The notes beneath the pieces were generated by a model. That model searched no databases. It was not told where the DNA came from and worked only from the letters and a program-made list of their open reading frames with translations. The translations under genes were made by a program, and so were the position numbers. A stretch of 64,000 nucleotides of DNA from Massilia violaceinigra (lineage in GTDB: Bacteria; Pseudomonadota; Gammaproteobacteria; Burkholderiales; Burkholderiaceae_D), in NCBI RefSeq assembly GCF_002752675.1, contig NZ_CP024608.1, positions 558,001 through 622,000 on the forward strand. Reading direction: 5' to 3'. Below are positions 15,027 to 24,367 of the stretch, in pieces (positions within the stretch are counted from its first letter, which is position 1; each line of letters starts with the position of its first letter).

Positions 15027-15791
15027 ATGGATCAGTTTCCCAATATGGTTGAAACAACTCGTTTCAATTTTCCCGCGCCCGATGCTGGCAACCTGGGTAG
15101 TCATTGCGTTTTTGTCGAAGATTATTCTGATAACATCTCCGAAATGACGATCAATACAAGAAGCTTCGGGATCCGCGTTGCCGATACCGAAGAAGGGCGT
15201 AACCGCGCTAGCATGCTCATCAATAAGATGTATGCCTGGCGCGGTTATGCCGGTACTCATCGGCTTGAGGATAATCCCAACCAGATCACCCTGTCGGCCT
15301 TCGACCAGGGCGAAGTCATCGGCACAGTCACACTCGGCGTCGACTCCCCGGTCGGCATCCTGGCCGACGAGGTCTTCAAGGACCATATCGACGCCTTCCG
15401 CGCGCGCGGCGCCAAGGTGTGCGAGATCAGCAAACTGGCGTTCGACCCCACCGTACGCTCCAAGTTCGCGCTCGGCTCGCTGTTTCATATCCTGTACATC
15501 TATGCGCACCATATTTACCAGTGCACGGATGCATTTATCGAGATCAATCCGCGCCACCGGCGCTATTATGAGCACATGCTCGGTTTTCGCACCCAGAGCG
15601 GGGTGAGGATCAATCCGCGCGTTGACGCACCTGCCCATTTGCTCTGGCTCAGCCTCGATTTCATGGGCGCCGAGATCGAGCGCCTCGGAGGGGTGCACGA
15701 CGATGCGGGTACCGAACGCTCGCTCTACCCGTATTTTTTCTCGAAGCGCGAGGAAGCCGGCATCGCCGACCGCCTGCTGTCGATCGGCTAG
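15027..15791 (+). CDS. FeeM-like N-acyltransferase, PEP-CTERM/exosortase-associated (copy 1)
   Basis: 254 residues of the GNAT-like fold shared by FeeM N-acyl amino acid synthases, acyl-homoserine-lactone synthases and the exosortase-associated acyltransferases. The core TRSFGIRVADTEEGRNRASM, then ITLSAFDQGEVIGTVTLGVD, ILADEVFKDHIDAFRARGAK, CEISKLAFDP and FIEINPRHRRYYEHMLGF correspond to the substrate and acyl-ACP binding strands. It probably moves a fatty acyl group from acyl-ACP to an amino group. It shares most of these motifs with copy 2 at 18759-19514. The ribosome site before 15027 is weak; an internal ATG (residue 7) is an alternative. Its natural promoter was probably lost or altered by the insertion sequence upstream. 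Confidence 0.82.
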   Translation: MDQFPNMVETTRFNFPAPDAGNLGSHCVFVEDYSDNISEMTINTRSFGIRVADTEEGRNRASMLINKMYAWRGYAGTHRLEDNPNQITLSAFDQGEVIGTVTLGVDSPVGILADEVFKDHIDAFRARGAKVCEISKLAFDPTVRSKFALGSLFHILYIYAHHIYQCTDAFIEINPRHRRYYEHMLGFRTQSGVRINPRVDAPAHLLWLSLDFMGAEIERLGGVHDDAGTERSLYPYFFSKREEAGIADRLLSIG

Positions 15792-15899
15792 ACGCCGGTC
15801 CAGCGAAACGGCGCCGGCTCACCGGCATGCCTGCGGCGCTTCATTCACGCAATCGGCGGGAAGCGTGACCACGCCACCGCCTGTAACAACAGGATCGTC

Positions 15900-18668
15900 A
15901 TGTCAACGCAAGCGCATTCCCTGGCCGCCGCCGCCCTCGCCACCGCCATTATGCTCGGTGCATTAAGCGGGTGCGGCAAAACCGAAACGCCGGCAGCCCT
16001 GCTGGCCGAGGCCAAACAGTTCCAGCAGAAGGGCGACCACGTGTCGGCCCTGATCCAGCTCAAAAACGCGGTCGCCCAAAATCCCAGCGACCCCGAGGCG
16101 CGCCTGACGCTGGGCGAAACCTATAACAAGCTGGGCGACGCCGTCTCGGCCGAAAAGGAAGTGCGCAAGGCCATGGAGCTGGGGATGGCGCCGCAACGCA
16201 CCTTGCCCGAGCTGCTGCTTGCGCAACTGCTCCAGGGACAATTCCAGAAAGTCATCGACGCCACTGCCGACAACGCCTATACGGCCGACGTCAAGGTGGT
16301 CAGCCAGCGCGGCGCCGCGTTCTACCAGCTCGGCAAGCGGGCCGAGGCGGCCGAAGCGTTCGAGCGCGCCCTCAAGCTCGATCCCGGCTACCCGGTCGCG
16401 CTGATGGGCCTGGCTAACATTGCCATGGCCAACGAAGACAAGGCCGGCGCCGCCCGCTATGTCGAACTGGCCGTGACGAAAAACCCCAAGGATATCCAGA
16501 GCTGGCTGTTCAAGGGCGACTTCGAGCGCGCCCAGGGCAATCCGGCAGCCGCCCTGGCCGCCTACGACCAGGTGCTGGCGCTCGACCCCAACAGCGCTTC
16601 GGGCCACCTGCAGAAGGCTTACCTGTTCATCGCCGAACGGCGCTATGACGAGGCGGCCGTGTCGCTGGCCGCCGCCAAGAAAAATGCGCCGAAGAACCTG
16701 ATGGTCAGCTACGCCAGCGCCATGCTCGCCTTCACCCAGGGCAAGCACGCGGCCGCGCTCGACTCGCTGCAGCAAGTGCTGCGCGTGGCGCCCGACCACA
16801 TGCCCTCGGTATTGCTGGCCGGCGCCGTGCAGTTCACCCTCAAATCGCTGCCGCAGGCCGAGCAGCATCTGAAAAAATACCACGAAGCCCATCCCGAGAG
16901 CGACTACGCGCGCAAGCTGCTGGCCTCGACCCGCATCGCCGCCGGCGACCCCAAGGGCGCCATCGCGGTACTGGCGCCGGTCGTGGGCGCCTCCCAGGAT
17001 GCCCAGCTGCTGGCCATTGCCGGCAAGGCGTATACGGATCACCGCGAGTTCGGCAAGGCCACCGAGCTGCTCGAGCGCGCCAGCGCGCTCGACCCGAAAA
17101 AGGCGCAGCTGCGCACCGCCCTGGGCTTGAGCAAGCTCGAACAGGGCGAGGAAGCGCGCGCCCTGAGCGAACTGGAACTGGCCAGCACCCTCGACCAGAC
17201 CACCAGCCACGCCGGCACCACCCTGGCCATGACGGCGCTGCGCCTGAACCAGTTCGACAAGGCCCTGGCCGCGCTGGCGCCGCTCGAAGCGCGCACCCCG
17301 GGCGACCCGATGATCCAGAACCTCAAGGGATTGGCGCTGCTGGGCAAGAAAGACCTGGCCGCGGCCCGCGCCGCCTTTGAAAAGGCGCTCGCCCTGCATC
17401 CCGATTTCTTTCCGGCGGTCGACAACCTGGCGCGCATGGACATGCAGGCCAAGAACCTGGACGCCACGCGCCAGCGCTACGAAGCCTTTGTGGCCAAGTA
17501 TCCCAATAACGTCGAGGCGCTCACCGCGCTCGGCGCCATGGCGGTGGCCCAGCGCCGCCTGGCCGAAGCCGGCACCCTGCTCGAACGGGCCAACGCGGTC
17601 GACCCGGCCGCGGTCGGGCCGGCCATCGTGCTGGCCGGCCACTACGTGCGCATGGGCGCCGCCGACAAAGCCTTGATCCTGATGCGCAAGCTGCTGGTGG
17701 CCAATCCCGACAACCCGGCCGTGCTCGACCAGCTCGGCCAGCTGCAGGTCGCCACCGGCGACAATGGCAGCGCCATGGAAACCTTCACCAAGCTGACGGT
17801 GGCCGCGCCGCAGTCGGCCGAAGCCCATTTCCGCCTCGGCTCGGCCCACGCCGCCATGAACAACCTGCCCTCGGCCAGCGCCTCGCTCAAGCGCGCCCTG
17901 GTGCTGCAGCCCGATTATCTCGACGCCCAGCTGGCGCTGGCCAGCGCCCACCTGCGCCAGCAACAGTTCAACGATGCCCTGGGCGTGGCGCGCGCCATGC
18001 AGAAGCAGCATCCCAAACTGCCGGTCGGTTATGTGGCCGAGGCCGACGTGCTCTTGGTGCAGAACAAACCTGGCGCCGCCATCCCCTTGTACGATAAAGC
18101 GTTTTCTTTGGGCAACAATGCTGAGCTCTTGATCAAGCTGTACGAAGCGCTTCGCATCGGCGGCAAGGCCAAGGAAGCTGATGCACGGGTGCAACAATGG
18201 CGCGCCGCCCACCCGGATGACGTCAAGGTGCCGGGTTACCTTGGAGAGCAGTATATTTCCAATAAAAAATATCAATTAGCAATAACGGAATTTGAAGCCA
18301 TACTGAAGAAGTCGCCTGGCTATCCGAGCGCCCTGAACAATCTGGCGGTGGCCTATGAACTGGCGGGCGATGCGCGCGCCCTGCCGACCGCCGAGCTGGC
18401 CTTCAAGGCGCTGCCCGGCAGCGCGGCGGTGATGGATACCCTGGGCTGGCTGCTGGTGCAGAAGGGCGACCTGGCGCGCGGCCTGCCGTTGCTGCGCGAC
18501 GCCAGCGCCCGGTTGCCGGGCGTACCCGAGATCCGCCTGCATCTGGCCAAGGCATTGATCCAGGCCAAGGAGAAGGAGGCGGCACGCAAGGAACTTGAAG
18601 TGTTGTTAGAGAAGCACAAGCAATTTCCGCAACTGGAGGAGGCGCGGGGCTTGCTGAAACAATTATAA
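15900..18668 (+). CDS. prsT: PEP-CTERM system TPR-repeat lipoprotein PrsT (copy 2)
   Basis: 922 residues, exactly the length of copy 1 and colinear with it. The lipobox is ALSGC (Cys25), followed by GKTETPAALLAEAKQFQQKG, which matches GKTETSASLVADAKQFIQKG in copy 1. About 20 TPR units fill the rest. A stretch near 18240-18300 is noticeably A/T-richer than its surroundings (codons for QYISNKKYQLAITEFE), unlike the equivalent part of copy 1. It is directly followed by acyltransferase copy 2, forming a two-gene unit. Confidence 0.92.
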   Translation: MSTQAHSLAAAALATAIMLGALSGCGKTETPAALLAEAKQFQQKGDHVSALIQLKNAVAQNPSDPEARLTLGETYNKLGDAVSAEKEVRKAMELGMAPQRTLPELLLAQLLQGQFQKVIDATADNAYTADVKVVSQRGAAFYQLGKRAEAAEAFERALKLDPGYPVALMGLANIAMANEDKAGAARYVELAVTKNPKDIQSWLFKGDFERAQGNPAAALAAYDQVLALDPNSASGHLQKAYLFIAERRYDEAAVSLAAAKKNAPKNLMVSYASAMLAFTQGKHAAALDSLQQVLRVAPDHMPSVLLAGAVQFTLKSLPQAEQHLKKYHEAHPESDYARKLLASTRIAAGDPKGAIAVLAPVVGASQDAQLLAIAGKAYTDHREFGKATELLERASALDPKKAQLRTALGLSKLEQGEEARALSELELASTLDQTTSHAGTTLAMTALRLNQFDKALAALAPLEARTPGDPMIQNLKGLALLGKKDLAAARAAFEKALALHPDFFPAVDNLARMDMQAKNLDATRQRYEAFVAKYPNNVEALTALGAMAVAQRRLAEAGTLLERANAVDPAAVGPAIVLAGHYVRMGAADKALILMRKLLVANPDNPAVLDQLGQLQVATGDNGSAMETFTKLTVAAPQSAEAHFRLGSAHAAMNNLPSASASLKRALVLQPDYLDAQLALASAHLRQQQFNDALGVARAMQKQHPKLPVGYVAEADVLLVQNKPGAAIPLYDKAFSLGNNAELLIKLYEALRIGGKAKEADARVQQWRAAHPDDVKVPGYLGEQYISNKKYQLAITEFEAILKKSPGYPSALNNLAVAYELAGDARALPTAELAFKALPGSAAVMDTLGWLLVQKGDLARGLPLLRDASARLPGVPEIRLHLAKALIQAKEKEAARKELEVLLEKHKQFPQLEEARGLLKQL

Positions 18669-18758
18669 AGCGGGCACGACGGCGAGTCGCAGCCCACCGG
18701 GCGCCTTTTTCGGCGGCACCATGTGCCGGGCCGGCGCCGCGCCACAGGGAGTTTTCAC

Positions 18759-19514
18759 ATGAATGCAGGGCACGATGCAGTGGAAGCGATGGGCCAGGAG
18801 CAGACCCGTCTTGAGTCGTCTTACCTGGTGCGGGGCGAGGAGGAGGATCACGGCCGGCTGATCGGCAGCTTCACCGACAACGACCGTACCTTCGGGATCC
18901 GCCTGGCCGATACCGACCAGGGGCGCAATTCGGCCAGCCTGTTGATCAGTAAAATGTACGCCACGCGCGGCTACAACGTGGCGCGCATGGAACGCGACCC
19001 CAACCGCATCACCCTGTCGGCCTCCGACAAGGGTAGCCTGATCGGCACCGTGACCTTGGGGCTCGATTCCGAGCGCGGCATCCTGGCCGACGAGATTTTC
19101 CGCGACCATGTCGACGCCTTCCGCGCGCGCGGCGCGCGCCTGTGCGAAATCACCAAGCTGGCGTTCGATCCCCAGGTCAAATCCAAGGCGGCGCTGGCGG
19201 CCCTGTTCCACACCCTGTTCATCTACGCGCGCTACATTCACGGCCGCACCGACGTGCTGATCGAAGTCAATCCGCGCCACCGGCGCTTTTACCAGACCAT
19301 GCTCGGCTTCGAGGACCAGGCCGAGCTGCGCCACAATACGCGGGTCGATGCGCCCGCCTACCTGATGTGGCTCAGCGTCGAGCACATGGCGCAGCAGATC
19401 GCGCTCCTGGGCGGCAGCGGCAGCAATCCGGGCACCGAACGCTCGCTGTATCCGTATTTTTTCTCGCCGCGCGAGGAAGAGGGCATCGCCAACCGCCTGA
19501 TCAAGATCGGCTAG
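18759..19514 (+). CDS. FeeM-like N-acyltransferase, PEP-CTERM/exosortase-associated (copy 2)
   Basis: 251 residues. AGGGAG lies seven bases before ATG 18759. The motifs are those of copy 1: FGIRLADTDQGRNSASLLIS, LIGTVTLGLDSERGILADEI, LCEITKLAFDP and LIEVNPRHRRFYQTMLGF, ending GTERSLYPYFFSPREEEGIA. The function is inferred from FeeM/AHL-synthase-like folds: N-acylation using acyl-ACP. The substrate is unknown. The last 14 bases overlap the convergent oxidoreductase gene. Confidence 0.83.
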   Translation: MNAGHDAVEAMGQEQTRLESSYLVRGEEEDHGRLIGSFTDNDRTFGIRLADTDQGRNSASLLISKMYATRGYNVARMERDPNRITLSASDKGSLIGTVTLGLDSERGILADEIFRDHVDAFRARGARLCEITKLAFDPQVKSKAALAALFHTLFIYARYIHGRTDVLIEVNPRHRRFYQTMLGFEDQAELRHNTRVDAPAYLMWLSVEHMAQQIALLGGSGSNPGTERSLYPYFFSPREEEGIANRLIKIG

Positions 19515-21099
19515 GCGGCGGCTTGGGACTTGGCGCGGCCGGCTGGGCATCGTAGCGCCCCGGCGCGATGATGCCGTCCGGATCGAGCCGGGTCTTGAGC
19601 GAATGGATGAGGGCCCAGTAGTGCGGGTCGCGCCGCACGATGGCGGCCATCATGTCGGCGCGCGCCCGGTACACTTCCAGCCCCATCGCGTGGATCTTGT
19701 CGAGCATGCGGTCGGCGCAGAAGTGGGCGCGCTTGACCCCTTCCAGGTTGCTGCGGTCGAACAGCAGGTTGATCACCGCCACCAGCGAGGTCGGGGTTTC
19801 GATATTGATGGTGATGTACAGGGTGTCGTGATAATGGCGCGCCGCCGTCTTTTTCATTTCATCGATGAACTTGGCCACGAAGGCCCCGTCCAGCGGCAGC
19901 GCCGGATTAATGAACAGCAAACCGCAGTTCGACTGGTCGAGCTGGGCCGCGTTCAGGTCGGTGCGCCCGAATTTCCACAGTAAATTATCGATCGCCGCGT
20001 CGGTCGGCACCCCCAGCGCCAGCGTGTGCAGGGGGCGGATGGCCGCGATCGCGGCGGCATTCGCGCGCGCCACCGGAATGAAGCGCAGCTTGTGCGCCAC
20101 CGCATAGGCGGTGTCGAGCAGCTGGTGGGTGATCGGGCGCACCCGCGCCAGGCCCTTCATGCGTTTGCGGATCTCGGCCAGGTTGGCCTTGACCTGGGCG
20201 CGGGTCCCCGTGATGGCCCCCAGGCTGGCCCATTCGCCCGGGGCGATCAAGTCCATCACGCTTTCCGCTTCGCCAAAGGCGCGCTCGGGCGTGTACGCGC
20301 ATTCCTCTTCGAGATAGCGGGTCACCCCGTACGCCAGGGTGGCGTGGGTGCGCGCGCGGTTGGCGATGTGGGTGACCGATTCGATCAAGCCTTCGCGCTT
20401 GCAATTGGCCAGTTCGTCGATAAAGGCCGGCAAATCCTCTTCGCGCCGCAGCGACAGCGACAGCGCCACCTGCCTGGGACGCTTGGGCACGAGGCGAAAG
20501 CAGGCGCTGACGACGATGCCGAAATTACTCTGGAAGAAAAGCCCGTCGAGTATCGGCCCCAGCCCGTAAGGATTGCTGGTGCCCAGCGGCGAGCGCTTCA
20601 GGCGCCGGAACCCGGTGCGCAGCAGCTTGCCGTTGCCGCATACCACGGCCAGTCCGAACAGGTCTTCCTTGCGCGGCCCGAAATAGCCGACCCCGCGGTC
20701 GAGCGCATTGCCGATGATGCTGGTGGCGCGCGCCGAACCGGTGACGTTGAAGGTCAGGTTCGGATGGTGTTCTTCGAGGAAGTCGTACAGCGCGCCCTGC
20801 GTGACGCCCGGACCGATCACGGCCACCGGCAGCACCCGGCCGTTGCGCTTGTCGACCGTCATCCGGATCGAGTTGAGCGCGCCGAGGTCGACCAGCAGGC
20901 TGCCGGCCATGGTCGGCGACTTGCCGCCGTAACCGAAATTGAGGCCCGTCGAGAACGGATACAGGGGCGTGCCGTTCTCGCGCGCCGCCCGCACCAGCTT
21001 GATCACGTCGCGCACGCAGGCCGGGCGCACCTGGCCGCGCACATCGGTCGCGCGGCCGGTGATGTTATTGCTCGGGTGGTCGCTCTGGGTGTAGGCCAT
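19501..21099 (-). CDS. FAD-linked oxidoreductase of the VAO/4-cresol dehydrogenase family
   Basis: 532 residues. The N-terminal half has the FAD-binding PCMH fold (RDVIKLVRAARENGTPLYPF, GPGVTQGALYDFLEEH, SARATSIIGNALDRGVGYFG with the R/G-rich loop, then PLGTSNPYGLGPILDGLFFQSNFGIV). The C-terminal half is the FAD-linked oxidase cap and ends in LDPDGIIAPGRY, typical of 4-cresol dehydrogenase and vanillyl-alcohol oxidase relatives. It has no signal peptide. The substrate cannot be told. It is next to, but convergent with, the acyltransferase, and in the same direction as the PEP-CTERM gene upstream. A strong terminator separates it from that gene. Confidence 0.82.
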   Translation of the reverse strand: MAYTQSDHPSNNITGRATDVRGQVRPACVRDVIKLVRAARENGTPLYPFSTGLNFGYGGKSPTMAGSLLVDLGALNSIRMTVDKRNGRVLPVAVIGPGVTQGALYDFLEEHHPNLTFNVTGSARATSIIGNALDRGVGYFGPRKEDLFGLAVVCGNGKLLRTGFRRLKRSPLGTSNPYGLGPILDGLFFQSNFGIVVSACFRLVPKRPRQVALSLSLRREEDLPAFIDELANCKREGLIESVTHIANRARTHATLAYGVTRYLEEECAYTPERAFGEAESVMDLIAPGEWASLGAITGTRAQVKANLAEIRKRMKGLARVRPITHQLLDTAYAVAHKLRFIPVARANAAAIAAIRPLHTLALGVPTDAAIDNLLWKFGRTDLNAAQLDQSNCGLLFINPALPLDGAFVAKFIDEMKKTAARHYHDTLYITINIETPTSLVAVINLLFDRSNLEGVKRAHFCADRMLDKIHAMGLEVYRARADMMAAIVRRDPHYWALIHSLKTRLDPDGIIAPGRYDAQPAAPSPKPPPSRS

Positions 21100-21135
21100 G
21101 GTTCTATTATCGCTTAAAAGCGAGCGCGCAAAGGC

Positions 21136-21168
21136 AAACGACCCGGGCGCTCGAGGCGCCCGGGTCGT
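21136..21168 (-). terminator. Strong hairpin terminator
   Basis: AACGACCCGGGCGC and its exact complement form a 14-bp stem around a five-base loop. It lies 53 bases after the stop of the PEP-CTERM gene. The T run is poor (TTTG), so it may act in both directions or as an mRNA stabiliser. Confidence 0.7.
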
Positions 21169-21220
21169 TCATCGACACACTGCGCGCACCGGCCTGGCCA
21201 GCCCGGCGCGCGCATCGGTC

Positions 21221-22165
21221 TTACTTGGCAGCCTTGCGGCGCGAAGCGGCGCCCAGGGCCAGCAGGCCCAGGCCGATCAGGACCATGCTGCCTGGTTCAG
21301 GCACGGCACGCACTTCCGAAGCGATCGAGTTCGATGCCTGGTTGATGGTCAGCTTGTAGGTACGGCCGCCGGTCAGGGTCACCAGATTCGACAGGATCGT
21401 GCCCGAGCTTTCCTTGATCGAGTTTTGCGAAATGTCGCTCGAGGTCACGCCGTCGTTGATCTCGGCCGGGCTCCAATTCATGATCGTGGTCGATACATTG
21501 CCGATCACTTCCTGCAGCGACAGCGTCCAGCTGATCGTGCCCAGCGAGGAACCGCTCACGCCATTGATCGCATTGACGAACGCGGCCAGATAGGCGTTGT
21601 AGCCGAGCGCGAATTTCGCTTGCAGTGTATTGCCGGCCGTGAAGGTGGTCACCGCGGTCGCCGAGTTGGCGATGGTCGCGTTCGCGCTGCCGGCGTTACC
21701 TGGCGACATCACGGACGAATCGGCACGGGTCAGGCCGTTGGCGCCCGTCACGCCCAGCGCGGTGCCGGCGATGTACATGTCACCCATGGCGTAGTTGCCG
21801 TTCGGTGCAGGAATGTGGGCCGTGAAGTTGTTTTCCATGCCGCCCGGGTAGTTACCTGCTGGCATAGCAGCGCAGGAAGGACCCGCGCAACGGTTCTTGA
21901 CGTCGACCGTGCCACCGATGGTGGTGCTGAAAATGTTGCCCAAGCCGGCGCCGGTACCTTGCGCATTGTTGAAGTTCGAGTTTGCGGTGCCGGTGCGGTT
22001 TTCGTTCTGGATCACGATGCCGTTGGTCACTGGCGCGTTGTTCGCGTTCAGGATGATCAGGCCGGTGATGGCCAAGTCGGCCATACCCATGGTCGCTGCC
22101 GATGCTGGGGCGGCGACGAACGCTGCGGAGACGGCGGCTGCAGCGAGGTATTTTGTCAGTTTCAT
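21221..22165 (-). CDS. PEP-CTERM sorting-domain protein (exosortase target)
   Basis: 314 residues. A signal peptide (MKLTKYLAAAAVSAAFVAAPASA) is followed by a Ser/Thr/Asn/Gly-rich beta-type passenger of unknown family with two cysteines. The C-terminus is a textbook PEP-CTERM signal: VPEPGSMVLIGLGLLALGAA then SRRKAAK, that is, a VPEP motif, one membrane helix and a basic tail. XrtA would cut at the PEP motif and the protein would be displayed or released to the surface or the exopolysaccharide. A near-consensus sigma-54 promoter lies 49 bases upstream of the start. Confidence 0.92.
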   Translation of the reverse strand: MKLTKYLAAAAVSAAFVAAPASAATMGMADLAITGLIILNANNAPVTNGIVIQNENRTGTANSNFNNAQGTGAGLGNIFSTTIGGTVDVKNRCAGPSCAAMPAGNYPGGMENNFTAHIPAPNGNYAMGDMYIAGTALGVTGANGLTRADSSVMSPGNAGSANATIANSATAVTTFTAGNTLQAKFALGYNAYLAAFVNAINGVSGSSLGTISWTLSLQEVIGNVSTTIMNWSPAEINDGVTSSDISQNSIKESSGTILSNLVTLTGGRTYKLTINQASNSIASEVRAVPEPGSMVLIGLGLLALGAASRRKAAK

Positions 22166-22213
22166 ATGTGGTTCTCCCGGATTATGTTTGTTGATCCTAC
22201 GTGCCTCTATGTA

Positions 22214-22229
22214 AGCAGGACTCGTGCCA
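22214..22229 (-). promoter_or_regulatory. Sigma-54 (RpoN) promoter of the PEP-CTERM gene
   Basis: Reads TGGCACGAGTCCTGCT on the minus strand: TGGCACG, four bases, CTGCT. Compared with the consensus TGGCACG-N4-TTGCW only one base differs, and the GG and GC pairs have the right spacing. PEP-CTERM genes are known to be controlled by RpoN with the PrsK/PrsR two-component pair; those genes are not in this window. Confidence 0.8.
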
Positions 22230-22322
22230 GAAGTAAACGTTTGTTTTAAATCAAAGAGTTAGCTAGTAATTTATGGGTAAAGCATGAGGGGGTGTAAGGA
22301 AAACCGACATGTCGCGTTCGCA

Positions 22323-23453
22323 TTAATCTTTACTAGGAGAAATAAAAGCTTTGTGAAACAGATGTCTTGTTAATAATATCGGCGGCATGCGCAGCCAGTT
22401 TCCGCGGATATACAGCAAAAAGCGCGCGCCGGCGCTCCAGCGGTCGGCGCAGCTGGGGTGGTTCGGCAGCAGGGCGCGCAGGAACAGGCTGTCCATCAGG
22501 GCCAGCAGCGGCGCGCCCGGTCCCGCCGGCCGCGCGGCGGCCAGGGCCGATGCCGGGACCGGCGTGTGCAGCATGCGCGCGCAGTAGCGCAGGGCATAGA
22601 ACAGCGGGCGGCCCAGTTCCAGTTCGGCGGCGCGCGCCGGCAGCGCTTCCCAGAAGCCGGGCGTGGCGCCCAGGCTGGTCAGCAGGCGGTGCAGGTCGAG
22701 CAGGTCGCGCAGGCCGTGGTCGAATTCGCCGTCGTAGAACAGGTGCACGGCGCTGTGCAGCACCATGTCGGCCGGGGCCAGTACATGCACGTGCGCCTGG
22801 CCGGGGGCGGCTTTTCCTTGCGGCGCCAGGGCCACGGCGGCGGCGCGCAGCCTGGCCGGGTCGGGCCGCAGGCGCGCCGTTTCCGGCAGGATCGCGTGGT
22901 GCACATCGATTACGCTGGCGCGCCGCGCATGCTTCATCGGCGGCAATTCGTGCATCCAGGTGCGGTAATAGCGCTGGTCGTAGGCGTCCTGCGCCACCGT
23001 GGTCCAGCCGTGCAGCATCAGCGCCGCTTCCACCTGGGCCAGCTGGTCCTTCGGCACCAGGATGTCGATGTCGGAAAACAGTCGTCCGCGCGCCGCCGGC
23101 AGGCGCGCCATGGCGTAGGCGCCACCCTTGAGCAGGATCAGCGGCACGCCGGTGGCGGCCAGCGCCGCGCCGATCTGCGCCACTTCGAAGCGCACCGCGT
23201 TCGCGTGGCGTTCGGCATGCACCCCGGCCCAGTCGAGGTGGCGCCTGGCCTGGGCGGGAATCGCGCCGGCCACGCCGTGCTCGTCCAGCAAGCCGTGCAG
23301 GCTCGCTTCCAGGCGCGCGCTGGCGGCCTGGCGCAGCAGCAAATCCCATTCGGCCAGCGTCAGGGCGGCGCCGCGCGCGGGCTGGCGCAGCAGTTGCAGC
23401 AGCAGCGGGACGGCGCTCCGGGGAACTTCGCTGGGTGGCCGTTCGGATGGCAT
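22323..23453 (-). CDS. Nucleotidyltransferase family protein (NTP_transf_5-like)
   Basis: 376 residues. A helical N-terminal part is followed by the nucleotidyltransferase core PLILLKGGAYAMARLPAARG and FSDIDILVPKDQLAQVEAAL, with the paired aspartates D-x-D, then VIDVHHAIL with a further acid-rich strand, and a helical C-terminus (DMVLHSAVHLFYDGEFDHGL, RDLLDLHRLL). This family occurs with the HPr-rel-A cassette and exosortase loci; the nucleotidylated target is unknown. The ATG overlaps the stop of the kinase gene (GTGATG), so translation is coupled. The gene ends the four-gene operon. Confidence 0.8.
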   Translation of the reverse strand: MPSERPPSEVPRSAVPLLLQLLRQPARGAALTLAEWDLLLRQAASARLEASLHGLLDEHGVAGAIPAQARRHLDWAGVHAERHANAVRFEVAQIGAALAATGVPLILLKGGAYAMARLPAARGRLFSDIDILVPKDQLAQVEAALMLHGWTTVAQDAYDQRYYRTWMHELPPMKHARRASVIDVHHAILPETARLRPDPARLRAAAVALAPQGKAAPGQAHVHVLAPADMVLHSAVHLFYDGEFDHGLRDLLDLHRLLTSLGATPGFWEALPARAAELELGRPLFYALRYCARMLHTPVPASALAAARPAGPGAPLLALMDSLFLRALLPNHPSCADRWSAGARFLLYIRGNWLRMPPILLTRHLFHKAFISPSKD

Positions 23454-24367
23454 CACGGCGTGCCCGCGAGCTGCTCGAACACGGCCACCGCCTCGTCCAG
23501 CGCACTGTAGGTGAAATCGATGCAGCGCGACTGCTCCACCAGGGCGCCCAGGGTGGCGAAGCCGCGCGCACCCAGCACGCTGTAGTTAAAGCCGTTTTCG
23601 GCCACGCGCATGAAGGAACGCGCGTTTGGTACGTCCAGCAGCGTGGTGGCCGCGCCCGCCGCATATTTCGGAAACACGATCCAGCCCGGGCGCGCCAGTT
23701 CGGCGGCGCGCGCGATGCTGTCGGCCGGCGCCTTCAGGTGCGCCACCGTGCCCTTGGTGGTGTCGGGCACGGGGCGGCTGATGACGGCGTCCGGCTGGTA
23801 GCGCCGCATCACCTCGATCGAGGCGTTTTTCAGGCTGATCGGGCGCGGCAGCGGTGCCAGCAAGCCATCTTCGGGCCGCACCAGCGCCAGTTCGTCCGAC
23901 AGCAGGCGCCAGCCGCGGCTGACCAGGGCGGCGCACAGGGTGCTCTTGCCCGAGCCGGGCGGGGCCGGCAGGATGGCGGCGCGTCCATGCTTTTCGACCA
24001 CGGCCGCGTGCAAGATCAGGTAGCCATGGGCGCGGCTCGACACGCACCAGTTCATGCCCCACTCGAACATGGGAAACGCTTGCGCGGCCGGCAGCGGCAG
24101 GAAGGGCACCATGCCGTCGTAGACGAAGCGCGCCAGCGGCTTGTACCAGCGCCGCAGCGTTGGCGGCGGCGCGACGTCGACGTGGAAATCGGCAAAGCCA
24201 TTGTTTTCCAGCAGGGGATAGTCGCCGTACAGCAGGTGCAAGCCATCGGCCACGCTGGCAAACGGGCTGTGCACGCGGGTCACGAAGGCGCCGGTCTGCA
24301 GGTCGATGCTGCCGTCGCGCAGGCGGCGGCCCAGTTCGGCGCGGCTGAGCGCGCTCAGGGTCGTCAT
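23453..24367 (-). CDS. HprK-related kinase A (HPr-rel-A system)
   Basis: 304 residues. The Walker A site is in ILPAPPGSGKSTLCAALVSR and is followed by WRLLSDELALV, the arrangement of the HPr kinase/phosphorylase catalytic core. A downstream KGTVAHLKAP resembles the HprK C-terminal signature region. The N-terminal 130 residues are specific to the kinase A subgroup. No HPr-type phosphocarrier is encoded nearby, so the phospho-acceptor is unknown. The ATG overlaps the stop of the PqqD-like gene (ATGA). Confidence 0.85.
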   Translation of the reverse strand: MTTLSALSRAELGRRLRDGSIDLQTGAFVTRVHSPFASVADGLHLLYGDYPLLENNGFADFHVDVAPPPTLRRWYKPLARFVYDGMVPFLPLPAAQAFPMFEWGMNWCVSSRAHGYLILHAAVVEKHGRAAILPAPPGSGKSTLCAALVSRGWRLLSDELALVRPEDGLLAPLPRPISLKNASIEVMRRYQPDAVISRPVPDTTKGTVAHLKAPADSIARAAELARPGWIVFPKYAAGAATTLLDVPNARSFMRVAENGFNYSVLGARGFATLGALVEQSRCIDFTYSALDEAVAVFEQLAGTP

